Positions 1 through 7,330 of a stretch of DNA of 10,853 nucleotides are shown one piece after another (within the stretch, counting starts at the first letter, position 1; every line of letters starts with the position of its first letter). The translations under genes and the position numbers were made by a program. This stretch comes from JBHGBM01 sp041946965 (GTDB lineage Bacteria > Acidobacteriota > Terriglobia > Bryobacterales > Bryobacteraceae), in the NCBI GenBank assembly GCA_041946965.1, contig JBHGBM010000125.1, positions 1-10,853 on the forward strand, given 5' to 3'. The notes under the pieces were generated by a model. The model did not search any database, was not told the DNA's origin, and saw only the letters and a program-made list of their open reading frames with translations.

Positions 1-633
<633 letters not shown>

Positions 634-645
634 CCGCAAGTTTGC

Positions 646-1953
646 CTACGCCCTGGCGATCTCCGCCGCGTGGGCCTGGATGCGTTTTATGGCCGCGGCG
701 ATCTGCTCCATGTCCGTGCGGCCGGCCAACAGCATGTTCTGGGTGAACCAGACGGCTTCCTTGCAGAGCCGGTCATTGGCCGGGCACTGGTTGCGTTCCT
801 CCCAATGCGCGACCTCCTGTTTCGAGTAGATCTTCTGGAAACCGCGCGAGAGCAGGGTGTTCTTGACAAACGGCTCGCGGTTGAGCGGATCGTAGCCGCC
901 CGAGCAGTGGACCCCTTCGGCCGAAAGCGCCTTCAGGAATTTCGCGCGGCTCAGGCCGGCGAAGCGCTCCGCCTGGTAGCGGAACATGTAAAGGTGGTAA
1001 GCGTTGCGCGTGTTGCCCGGATACATGCGCGCGGGCACAATGCCGGGGATCTCGCGTAGCATGGAGGTCAGGTACGCCCCGTTCTGGTCGCGCTGGGAGG
1101 CCTGCTTCTCCAGGCGCGTCATCTGGGCCATCAGCAGGGCGGCCTGAAACTCGGTCATGCGCAGGTTGGCGCCGCGCTGCGTGTAAGAGAAATCGTAGCC
1201 GGTGTTCTTGCGGCCGCGGCCGTTGTTGTGGAAGGCGAAGCTGCGTTCCACCAGGCCGGCGTCATCGGTGATGACGGCGCCGCCTTCGCCGGAATTGAGG
1301 TTTTTCGAATTCTGAAAGCTGAAGCAGCCGGCGGCGCCGAAGGTGCCGAGCTTGCGTTTCTTCCATTCGGCCAGATGCGACTGGCAGGTATCCTCGACGA
1401 CCGGGATCTTGCGCCGCGCGGCGATGGCCATGATGGCATCCACGTCCGCCGCCGCGCCGCCGATGTGCGCCGGGAGGATGACGCGCGTGCGGTCCGTGAT
1501 GGCCGCCTCGATCTTGCGCGCGTCGATCTGGAACGTCTCCGGGTCGGTGTCCACGAACACCGGCATCGCCCCGAACATCAGGACCGAGTTGATGGTGGCG
1601 ATGAAGGTGTAGGGCGGCACGATGACCTCGTCGCCGGCGCCCACCCCGAGAGCGGCGAGCGAGGTGATCAGGGCGCTGGTGCCGTTCGCCGTGGCCAGGC
1701 AGTATTTCGCCCCGGTGAGCTGCTGGTAGGCGGCTTCGAACTTGTCCACGTTCTTGCCGTAGCCGCGGTACCAGCCGCCGCTCTCGAGCACCGCCGCCAG
1801 GGCTTTGCGGTCGGTGTCGTCGATGACGGGCCATTTGGGCCAGGGGCCCGGATGCATCTTGTTCCCGCCCAGCACGGCGGGTTTTTCAGCGCCCAGCGCG
1901 CCTGCCGCGGCGGCCGCCCCCAGGAAACCTCTGCGCGTCACGTTAGCCTGCAT
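646..1953 (-). CDS. DegT/DnrJ/EryC1/StrS aminotransferase with twin-arginine signal
   Basis: This is a 435-residue PLP-dependent aminotransferase of the family that aminates keto-sugars and keto-cyclitols. The fold type I landmarks are present. ANGTSAL (about 89-95) is the phosphate-binding turn. D188 in VVEDTCQ should contact the pyridine nitrogen. K217 in SKNLNSGEGG is the Schiff-base lysine. The C-terminal part from about residue 260 (GANLRMTEFQAALLMAQ) also fits the family. Unusually for a PLP enzyme, it starts with a Tat-like signal, TRRGFLGAAAAAGALGA (about 6-22), before the usual family start (PKWPVIDDTDRKAL). Some acidobacterial, planctomycete and verrucomicrobial relatives share this. 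GGAG lies five bases upstream of the ATG, supporting the start. The gene is 45 bases downstream of metW on the same strand, so cotranscription is possible. The substrate is not identifiable; no sugar dehydrogenase partner is nearby. Confidence 0.9.
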   Translation of the reverse strand: MQANVTRRGFLGAAAAAGALGAEKPAVLGGNKMHPGPWPKWPVIDDTDRKALAAVLESGGWYRGYGKNVDKFEAAYQQLTGAKYCLATANGTSALITSLAALGVGAGDEVIVPPYTFIATINSVLMFGAMPVFVDTDPETFQIDARKIEAAITDRTRVILPAHIGGAAADVDAIMAIAARRKIPVVEDTCQSHLAEWKKRKLGTFGAAGCFSFQNSKNLNSGEGGAVITDDAGLVERSFAFHNNGRGRKNTGYDFSYTQRGANLRMTEFQAALLMAQMTRLEKQASQRDQNGAYLTSMLREIPGIVPARMYPGNTRNAYHLYMFRYQAERFAGLSRAKFLKALSAEGVHCSGGYDPLNREPFVKNTLLSRGFQKIYSKQEVAHWEERNQCPANDRLCKEAVWFTQNMLLAGRTDMEQIAAAIKRIQAHAAEIARA

Positions 1954-1958
1954 ATACG

Positions 1959-1982
1959 CTCCGTTGAGACCACTTTACCGTA
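1959..1982 (-). promoter_or_regulatory. Leader of the aminotransferase gene: RBS and possible -10
   Basis: In the 45-base gap after metW the minus strand reads TACGGTAA (1975-1982) and then GGAG (1959-1962), five bases before the ATG. GGAG is a credible ribosome binding site. TACGGT has the T, A and final T of a -10 box, and the same octamer lies upstream of metX. I found no good -35 partner, so the promoter part is weak and transcription from metX may suffice. Confidence 0.3.
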
Positions 1983-1998
1983 CTCTTCCAGGGGAAAA

Positions 1999-2628
1999 CT
2001 AACGGCGCACGAGGTACACGGCGACTTCGGCCAGCAGGTTCGGCAGGAACCGTACCACGCGGTGTCCGGACAGGAAATAGCGGCGCTCGATGAGCACGCC
2101 GTTATCGGCCGCAAGCTGCTCGAAATCGTGGACGGTCACGAAGTGGATGTTGGGCGATTCGTACCACTCGTAGGGGAACAGCCGGGTCTTGGGCGCCTGG
2201 CCGGTTCGCAGCATGGAAAGCCGCATGCTCCAGTGGGCGAAATTCGGGAACGCCACGATCGCGCGCCGGCCGACGCGTAGCATCTCGTTCAGCACCTGCA
2301 ACGGGCGGTACGTCTCCTGCAGCGTCTGGCTGAGGATGACGTAATCGAAGGCCTGGTCGGGGTAATCGGCGAGGCCCTCGTCGATATCGCCCTGGTACAC
2401 GGACACGCCGCGCGCGATGGCGCGTTGCACCTTGGCGCCGGAGATTTCGACGCCGCGGCCTTCCACATCCTTGTTGGCCGCCAGCCATTCCAGCAGTTCG
2501 CCCTCGCCGCAGCCGAGGTCGAGCACCTTGGCGCCGGACTCCACGATGTCGCTGATGATGGCGTAGTCGCTGCGCCCGAGCAGCTCGCGGACGAAGGCTC
2601 TCTTGTGCGGATGGGCGGCGGCGGCCAT
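1999..2628 (-). CDS. metW: Methionine biosynthesis protein MetW
   Basis: This 209-residue protein belongs to the MetW family, which has a class I methyltransferase fold. SAM motif I is VLDLGCGEGELL (about 35-46), followed by the acidic end of beta-2 (GVEISGAK, 59-66). Family-typical segments include DYVILSQTLQETYRP (95-109), VAFPNFAHW (125-133) and PYEWYESPNIHFVT (152-165). MetW is usually encoded with MetX, and in some proteobacteria both are needed to make methionine from homoserine; its exact biochemical role is less settled than that of MetX. Its ATG shares one base with the metX stop (TGATG on the minus strand), which implies translational coupling. An AAGGAG ribosome site lies eight bases upstream, inside the end of metX. 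Length and ends match the family. Confidence 0.95.
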   Translation of the reverse strand: MAAAAHPHKRAFVRELLGRSDYAIISDIVESGAKVLDLGCGEGELLEWLAANKDVEGRGVEISGAKVQRAIARGVSVYQGDIDEGLADYPDQAFDYVILSQTLQETYRPLQVLNEMLRVGRRAIVAFPNFAHWSMRLSMLRTGQAPKTRLFPYEWYESPNIHFVTVHDFEQLAADNGVLIERRYFLSGHRVVRFLPNLLAEVAVYLVRR

Positions 2629-3734
2629 CAGGCGTTCTCCTTGAAAGTGCTGGACAGGAACCCGCGGATCAGGTCCGCCTGCTCGGCCACGTCCACCAGG
2701 AACGCGTCATGCCCATAGTTGGAGGGCAGCTCGCAGTAGGCCACGTCGAGATTGCGGCTGCGCAGCGCGCGAACGATTTCCTGCGATTGATAGCTCGGGT
2801 AGAGCCAGTCGGAGCTGAAGCTGATCACCAGGAAGCGCACCGTGGCGGGTCCGAAGGCCTCGGCCAGCGACTTGCCCGCGTTGGTCAGGTCGAAGTAATC
2901 CATGGCCTTGGTGATGTAGAGGTACGAGTTGGCGTCGAACCGGTTGACAAACTCGCTGCCGCGGTAGCGCAGGTAGCTTTCGACCTCGAAATCCACGTCG
3001 AAGTTCCAGCCGAACTGGTCCTTGCCGCGCAGGCGGCGGCCGAACTTCTCGCGCATGGAATCGTCGCTCATGAAGGTGATGTGGCCGATCATGCGCGCCA
3101 CGGCGAGCCCGCGGGCGGGGGGCCTGCCGCCGTAGTAGTTGCCGCCGTTCCAATCCGGGTCGGCCATGATCGCCTGTCTGCCCACCTCGTTGAAGGCGAT
3201 CTGCTGGGCGCTGTGCCGCGCCGTGGTGGCGATGGGAATGGCGGAAATGACCGACTCGGGATACGATGCCGCCCACTCCAGCGCCTGCATTCCGCCCATG
3301 GATCCGCCCGTGACCGAGAGCAGCCGCTTGATCCCCAGGTGGTCGATCAGCATCTTCTGAAGCCGGACCATGTCGGGAATGGTGATGACCGGGAACGTCA
3401 TGGCGTAGGGCGCGCCGGTGGACGGGTCGATGGAGGAAGGCCCCGTGCTGCCGCGGCAGCCGCCGAGCACGTTCGAGCAGATCATGAAGTAGCGGTTGGT
3501 GTCGAACGCCTTGCCGGGCCCGACCATGTTGTCCCACCATCCCGGCTTGCCCGTTTGCGGGCTGATGCCGGCCACGTGGGCGTCGCCCGAGAACGCGTGC
3601 AGGATCAGGATGGCGTTGGTCTTGCCCTCATTGAGCTTGCCGTAGGTTTCGTAGGCGACATCCACCGGCGCCAGCGTGGCGCCGCAGTCGAGCGGCAGCG
3701 AATCGAACCGGACCGAACTGGCTTCGACAATCAT
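2628..3734 (-). CDS. metX: Homoserine O-acyltransferase (MetX, O-acetyltransferase type)
   Basis: This 368-residue alpha/beta-hydrolase-fold enzyme transfers an acyl group from acyl-CoA to the hydroxyl of L-homoserine, activating it for sulfur incorporation in cytoplasmic methionine synthesis. The nucleophile elbow is GGSMGG with Ser145. The other triad members are probably Asp309 (SSDWLYP) and His342 (GHDAFL). NVLGGCRGSTGPSSIDP (about 88-104) and LILHAFSGDAHVAG (about 43-56) are typical of MetX. The donor, acetyl- or succinyl-CoA, cannot be decided here: members of this family use either, and pairing with MetW does not settle it. The gene starts a probable metX-metW unit. No strong Shine-Dalgarno sequence precedes its ATG. 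It is divergent from the GHMP kinase gene, with 45 bases between the two starts, and no SAM riboswitch fits in that gap. Confidence 0.95.
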   Translation of the reverse strand: MIVEASSVRFDSLPLDCGATLAPVDVAYETYGKLNEGKTNAILILHAFSGDAHVAGISPQTGKPGWWDNMVGPGKAFDTNRYFMICSNVLGGCRGSTGPSSIDPSTGAPYAMTFPVITIPDMVRLQKMLIDHLGIKRLLSVTGGSMGGMQALEWAASYPESVISAIPIATTARHSAQQIAFNEVGRQAIMADPDWNGGNYYGGRPPARGLAVARMIGHITFMSDDSMREKFGRRLRGKDQFGWNFDVDFEVESYLRYRGSEFVNRFDANSYLYITKAMDYFDLTNAGKSLAEAFGPATVRFLVISFSSDWLYPSYQSQEIVRALRSRNLDVAYCELPSNYGHDAFLVDVAEQADLIRGFLSSTFKENA

Positions 3735-3738
3735 GTTC

Positions 3739-3759
3739 TGGAACGATAGACCTGTTCCA
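3739..3759. promoter_or_regulatory. Inverted repeat in the metX/kinase divergent region, operator candidate
   Basis: TGGAAC (3739-3744) and GTTCCA (3754-3759) are perfect inverted 6-mers separated by nine bases, with centres 15 bases apart. A further GTTC at 3735-3738 makes a third half-site. The element fills much of the 45 bases between the metX and kinase start codons, so a bound protein could affect both genes. No regulator gene is adjacent. The spacing does not match the LexA pattern built on GAAC/GTTC halves. A TACGGTAA octamer (minus strand, 3765-3772) lies just upstream of it relative to metX. Confidence 0.35.
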
Positions 3760-3779
3760 CCATGTTACCGTAGTGAGCG

Positions 3780-4856
3780 ATGGACGAGCAGCCTCGGGTA
3801 ATCAACAGCATCGCCCCCATACGGGTCTGCGACAACGGCGGATGGACGGATACCTGGTTCGCGCGTCACGGCAAGGTGTTCAGTGTGGCGGTCTCGCCCT
3901 ACGTCGAAGTGCAGATGAAGGTGCACAAGCCCGGCGGGGACCGGCCCCGCATCATCATCAACGCGGAAAACTACGGAGAACGCTACGCCATCGCCAAGCC
4001 CAACGGTTGCTACGATAAACACCCGCTGATCGAGGCGGCCATGGACTACGCCTCGATTCCGAAAGACGTGGCCATCGAGGTCTCGATCTTCAGCGAAGCG
4101 CCGCCGGGATGCTCCACCGGCACCTCCGCCGCGGTCAGCGTGGCGCTGCTGGGCGCGCTCGATTGCCTCACTCCGGGCCGCATGACCCCGTACCAGGTTG
4201 CGATGGCGGCGTTCCACGTGGAGACGCAACTGCTGAAGCAGCAGTGCGGCATTCAGGACCAGATCTCTTCGGCGCACGGCGGCATCAACTTCATCGACAT
4301 GCACGAGTATCCCCACGCTTCGGTGAGCCAGCTCTCCGTGAGTGAGGCGATGTGGTGGGAACTGGAGAGCCGGCTGGTGCTGATCTTCGTGGGCAGCAGC
4401 CACAGTTCGAGCGACGTGCATCTGCGCGTCATCCGCGGACTGGAGCGCGCCGGCATGGATTCACCCCAACTGGAAGCGCTGCGGCGCTGCGCCGTGGAGG
4501 CCAAGGAAGCGCTTTATGCGGCCGACCTGGTGGAGCTTGGGCGATCCATGATCCGCAACACGGAGGCGCAGGCGGGGCTTCATCCGGACCTGGTGGGGCC
4601 GCATCATCAGGAGGTCATCGATATCGCGCGGGAACACGGCGCGCTCGGCTGGAAGGTGAACGGCGCCGGCGGCGGCGGCGGGTCGGTGAGCATCCTGTGT
4701 CATCCGGACCGCTCGCGGCGCCGGGAGATGATCCGCGCCATCACCTCCGTGAACCCCGATTACCAGCACATCCCCGTGTCGCTTTCCCGTCACGGCCTGC
4801 GGGTTTGGGAACCGCCCGCGCGCGGCGCGGCCGAAGCCCGCGCCGCGCGGATGTAG
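3780..4856 (+). CDS. GHMP-family sugar kinase, related to heptose 7-phosphate kinase (HddA)
   Basis: This 358-residue cytoplasmic kinase belongs to the galactokinase/homoserine/mevalonate/phosphomevalonate superfamily. Motif 1 is APIRVCDNGGWTDTW (12-26). The glycine-rich ATP loop, motif 2, is APPGCSTGTSAA (107-118). Asp160 in GIQDQISSAHGG is the likely catalytic base region. Motif 3 is NGAGGGGGSV (294-303). The overall pattern resembles the predicted-kinase group containing D-glycero-D-manno-heptose 7-phosphate kinase. The DNGGWTDTW form differs from the FAGGGTD form usual in HddA, so another sugar substrate is possible. No other heptose or nucleotide-sugar gene is in the window. The last 13 or so residues are an Ala/Arg-rich tail encoded by a large GC stem-loop. 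The gene is divergent from metX and convergent with the methyltransferase. Confidence 0.85.
   Translation: MDEQPRVINSIAPIRVCDNGGWTDTWFARHGKVFSVAVSPYVEVQMKVHKPGGDRPRIIINAENYGERYAIAKPNGCYDKHPLIEAAMDYASIPKDVAIEVSIFSEAPPGCSTGTSAAVSVALLGALDCLTPGRMTPYQVAMAAFHVETQLLKQQCGIQDQISSAHGGINFIDMHEYPHASVSQLSVSEAMWWELESRLVLIFVGSSHSSSDVHLRVIRGLERAGMDSPQLEALRRCAVEAKEALYAADLVELGRSMIRNTEAQAGLHPDLVGPHHQEVIDIAREHGALGWKVNGAGGGGGSVSILCHPDRSRRREMIRAITSVNPDYQHIPVSLSRHGLRVWEPPARGAAEARAARM
4819..4849. terminator. 12-bp perfect GC stem-loop at a convergent gene junction
   Basis: The arms 4819-4830 (CGCGCGGCGCGG) and 4838-4849 (CCGCGCCGCGCG) are exact reverse complements enclosing a seven-base loop (CCGAAGC). The stem lies in the last codons of the kinase gene, and 13 bases past the methyltransferase stop on the other strand. 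It is therefore suitably placed to end both transcripts. Neither side has a U-tract, so it is not a classical intrinsic terminator. It may act with Rho or by protecting 3' ends. Confidence 0.45.
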
Positions 4857-4862
4857 CGGGCA

Positions 4863-5945
4863 TCAGGGCCGCGCTTCGAACACCAGATTGAAGGGCGTCT
4901 CCGCCGCCCGGCGGAAACGCGTGAAGCCGCCCGCCATCGCCACGTCGCGCAGGCGCGCCTCTCCCGCCTGCGCCCCGAGCGCGGCGCCGACTTCCTGGGC
5001 CAGCGAGGCCGGCGTGCAGATCATCGTGGAGGCGGAATAGAACAGGCGCCCGATCGCGTTGTGATTCTCTTCGGGGCGGTCGCCCGCGAACGGCTCCACG
5101 ATCATCCACGCCCCATCCGGCTTAAGAGTGGCGCGGACATGGCTCGCCGCCCCGGCGGGGTCGCCCATGTCGTGCAGGCAGTCGAAGAACGTCACCAGGT
5201 CATAGCCCCCGTTGGCGGGGTAACTCTTGGAGCTGGCGACCTCGAACGTGATCTGGTCGAGCAGGCCCTCGCGCCCGGTGATGTGCCGGGCATATTCGAT
5301 AGACCCGCTGTGGTAGTCGAAGCCGTAGAAACGGGATTTCGGATACGCCCTGGCCATCAGGATCGTGGACGCGCCATGGCCGCATCCGACGTCCGCAACC
5401 ATGGCGCCCGCTTTGAGTTTCCGCTCCACCCCGTCGAGCGCGGGAATCCACTCCGAGACCAGGTGCGCCGCGTAGTTGGGGCGGAAGAACCGCTCCGTGC
5501 CGAAGAAGAGATTGGCGTCGTGCTCGTGCCAGCCCACACCTTCGCCGGTGCGAAACGCCTGGGTGATCTTCGGCTCGTCCTTGAAGCACGAGGAGATGAT
5601 CTGGAACGCTCCGGGCAGGTATGCCGGACTGTCTTCCACGGTGAGGGCGAAAGCCTGTTCGGGCGGCAATTCGAAACGGCCCGTGGCGGCGTTGTACGTA
5701 ACATAACCACTGGCGGCATTGGCGTTCAGCCATTCGCGGACGTAGCGTTCGGAAGTGTTGCTGCGCGCCGCGAGTTCGGCGGGCGTGAGCGGTCCCGCGC
5801 CGGCCATGGCGCGGTAGAGGCCAAGTTTGTCGCCGACCAGGACCAGTGTGGCGTGAATGGCCGCACCGAGGTCGCCGACGACTTTCTCCATGAATTGATT
5901 AAGTTTCGATTCGTCGATTTCCTGAGCGATAACGGCAGCTTCCAT
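4863..5945 (-). CDS. SAM-dependent methyltransferase with N-terminal winged-helix domain (Rv2258c-like)
   Basis: This 360-residue protein has two parts. Residues about 10-110 form a winged-helix dimerisation-type domain like that of O-methyltransferases, with GDKLGLYRAMAGAGPLTPAE (38-57) and NTSERYVREWLNANAASGYV (63-82). Residues about 180-290 form a class I Rossmann methyltransferase domain. SAM motif I is VADVGCGHGAS (183-193), with the acidic residue at Asp210 (YGFDYHSGS). The segment FFDCLHDMGDP (253-263) matches the usual H-D-x-x-D post-motif. The pattern resembles the mycobacterial Rv2258c family, whose substrates are poorly known; a small hydrophobic or phenolic acceptor is a reasonable guess only. 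A perfect AGGAGG ribosome site five bases before the ATG fixes the start. The gene appears monocistronic: the sulfatase gene lies upstream on the same strand with about 100 bases between. Confidence 0.88.
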   Translation of the reverse strand: MEAAVIAQEIDESKLNQFMEKVVGDLGAAIHATLVLVGDKLGLYRAMAGAGPLTPAELAARSNTSERYVREWLNANAASGYVTYNAATGRFELPPEQAFALTVEDSPAYLPGAFQIISSCFKDEPKITQAFRTGEGVGWHEHDANLFFGTERFFRPNYAAHLVSEWIPALDGVERKLKAGAMVADVGCGHGASTILMARAYPKSRFYGFDYHSGSIEYARHITGREGLLDQITFEVASSKSYPANGGYDLVTFFDCLHDMGDPAGAASHVRATLKPDGAWMIVEPFAGDRPEENHNAIGRLFYSASTMICTPASLAQEVGAALGAQAGEARLRDVAMAGGFTRFRRAAETPFNLVFEARP

Positions 5946-5950
5946 ATTCC

Positions 5951-5974
5951 CCTCCTGCCTTTACTCCGATTCTA
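5951..5974 (-). promoter_or_regulatory. Strong RBS and possible -10 of the methyltransferase gene
   Basis: The minus strand carries a perfect AGGAGG (5951-5956) five bases before the methyltransferase ATG, the strongest Shine-Dalgarno sequence in the window. Further upstream TAGAAT (5969-5974) matches five of six bases of a -10 box. The best -35-like hexamer, TTTACA (5997-6002), is 22 bases away, too far for a standard promoter, so the promoter part is tentative while the RBS is convincing. Confidence 0.5.
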
Positions 5975-5989
5975 GGAACGGCCGCGCGG

Positions 5990-6011
5990 CGCCGGATGTA
6001 AAATTCCGGCG
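5990..6011. repeat. Stem-loop between the sulfatase and methyltransferase genes
   Basis: CGCCGGA (5990-5996) and TCCGGCG (6005-6011) form a perfect 7-bp stem with the loop TGTAAAAT. It lies 34 bases past the sulfatase stop and upstream of the methyltransferase on the same strand. It could end the sulfatase transcript, although no U-tract follows. A second short palindrome, GCCGCGCGGC (5981-5990), abuts it. The remaining roughly 100-base intergenic stretch holds nothing else I recognise. Confidence 0.35.
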
Positions 6012-6045
6012 GCCTACAGGCGGGTCCGCGGCATGGGATTGTGAC

Positions 6046-7269
6046 TTAAGCTGCGCCGGAGATGAGCGGGGCGCGCCATTTGTCCAGCCGCGCCGCGAGC
6101 TCCTGTTCGGTCTTCGCGTGCGCGGGGCTGCCGGCCAGGTTGCGGGTCTCGTGCGGGTCCGCGGCCAAGTCGTACAACTCGCGGTTGCCGCGGTCGTACC
6201 AGTTGAGCTTCCAGCGGCGGGTGCGAACCGTGCGAATGGGATTCACCCATTTTTGCTTGGCGTAATATTCCAGGAACACGGCATCGCGCGCCACGGGTTT
6301 CAGCAGCGGGCGGCCGTCCGCCTTGGGCCACGCCACGCCCGCCAGCGCGGCGACGGTAGGCATCACGTCGGCTTGGGTGACGAGGTCGTCGCGGTTGCCG
6401 GCTCGCATCGCCCACGGCGCGCGGATCACCAGCGGGATCCGGACGAGTTCCTCGTACATGAACGGGCCCTTGAACGGCAACCCGTGTTCGCCCAGCGCAT
6501 CGCCGTGGTCGGAAACGTAAACCACCACGGTGTTGTCCAGGTCGCGCACGGAACCGAGCACCGTACCCAGGTTGCGGTCCACCTTTTCGATCAGGGAGCA
6601 GTAATAGCTGCGGTAGCGCACCCAGTCCTCCGGGGTGTACAGCCGGGTGGCGCGGCCCTGGTCTTTCTGCACATATTCGGTCTGCTCGCGCGGCTTGGAG
6701 GCCAGGTCCGCAAGCGGGCTGAAAGGCGGGCGCACACCCTGGCGGGGCGCGGTCTTCTCGAGCGCGTAAATGTCGTGCGGGTTCACCACGGAGACCCACG
6801 CGAGCCACGGGCCGCTTTGCCTGGCGATCCACGCGGCCGCTTCAGAGGCCACGCCATCGTCGCTGCGCTCCTTGCCCGTGTTAACGAAGCCCGCGGGAGT
6901 GTTGCCGCCCAGGTGCCATTTCCCGAAGTAGCCGGTGCTGTAACCGGCGCCGCCAAAGACCGTTCCGGCGTGCGGCATCTGGCGCGGCAGAGGCTTGCCG
7001 AGCGAACCGCCGTCCACGTTGGTGATCACGCCGGTGTGGTTCGGCTCCAGGCCGGTGAGCAGCGCCGACCGCGCCGCCGAGCACTGCGGCGTGTTGCAGA
7101 ACGCGTGGGTGAAACGGGCGGCGCCCTGTTCCAGGCGGCGGAGGTGGGGCCGGTCCACGGGACCGGGCACGAGCGCGCTTTCCTGGTCGGACATGAACAC
7201 AAGCACGTTCGGCTTGCGCGGGGGCGCCGCCGCGGCCACGGCGCCGGCCAGAAACTCCCTGCGGTTCAT
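6046..7269 (-). CDS. Tat-exported type I sulfatase
   Basis: This 407-residue enzyme is predicted to hydrolyse sulfate esters outside the cytoplasm. The start chosen is the ATG giving MNRREFLAGAVAAAAPP, a twin-arginine signal directly before the domain start (KPNVLVFMSDQES). The open frame runs 56 codons further upstream, but that stretch has no signal or domain character. The sulfatase signature CSAARSALLTG starts at Cys63, the residue converted to formylglycine. It fits C-x-[P/A]-x-R with Ala in place of the common Pro. Other family marks are GYFGKWHLGG (113-122), the metal site D28-Q29 with D254-H255 (SDHGD), K267, and the C-terminal ELYDLAADPHETRNLAG (364-380). An AAGG ribosome site lies close to the ATG. 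Sulfated polysaccharides are the likely substrates, but no carbohydrate-degrading partner or maturation enzyme is in the window. It is divergent from yggS. Confidence 0.92.
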   Translation of the reverse strand: MNRREFLAGAVAAAAPPRKPNVLVFMSDQESALVPGPVDRPHLRRLEQGAARFTHAFCNTPQCSAARSALLTGLEPNHTGVITNVDGGSLGKPLPRQMPHAGTVFGGAGYSTGYFGKWHLGGNTPAGFVNTGKERSDDGVASEAAAWIARQSGPWLAWVSVVNPHDIYALEKTAPRQGVRPPFSPLADLASKPREQTEYVQKDQGRATRLYTPEDWVRYRSYYCSLIEKVDRNLGTVLGSVRDLDNTVVVYVSDHGDALGEHGLPFKGPFMYEELVRIPLVIRAPWAMRAGNRDDLVTQADVMPTVAALAGVAWPKADGRPLLKPVARDAVFLEYYAKQKWVNPIRTVRTRRWKLNWYDRGNRELYDLAADPHETRNLAGSPAHAKTEQELAARLDKWRAPLISGAA

Positions 7270-7330
7270 CCCACCTTGGTAACACGAAATCGCGCGGGCG
7301 TCGTGAGATAATGGACGCTTAGCGGACAGA
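7270..7330. promoter_or_regulatory. Divergent region between the sulfatase gene and yggS
   Basis: These 61 bases must hold both start regions. On the plus strand GATAAT (7307-7312) matches five of six -10 bases and would give a leader of about 12 bases for yggS, but no good -35 lies 16-18 bases upstream. GCGTC (7298-7302) and GACGC (7314-7318) are inverted around this -10. On the minus strand AAGGTGG (7271-7277) is the sulfatase ribosome site. The promoter calls are weak. Confidence 0.3.

Noticed and set aside
2709..3749. 346-residue open frame antisense to metX
   Set aside because: It is a mirror of a strongly conserved gene with composition typical of shadow frames and no motif.
3735..3779. 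SAM or other riboswitch upstream of metX
   Set aside because: The space before metX is only 45 bases, too short for any known SAM riboswitch, and no conserved core is seen.
6118..7311. 397-residue open frame antisense to the sulfatase
   Set aside because: This is a typical GC-rich antisense frame, full of His, Arg and Val, with no recognisable motif and no ribosome site, while the opposite strand encodes a clear sulfatase.
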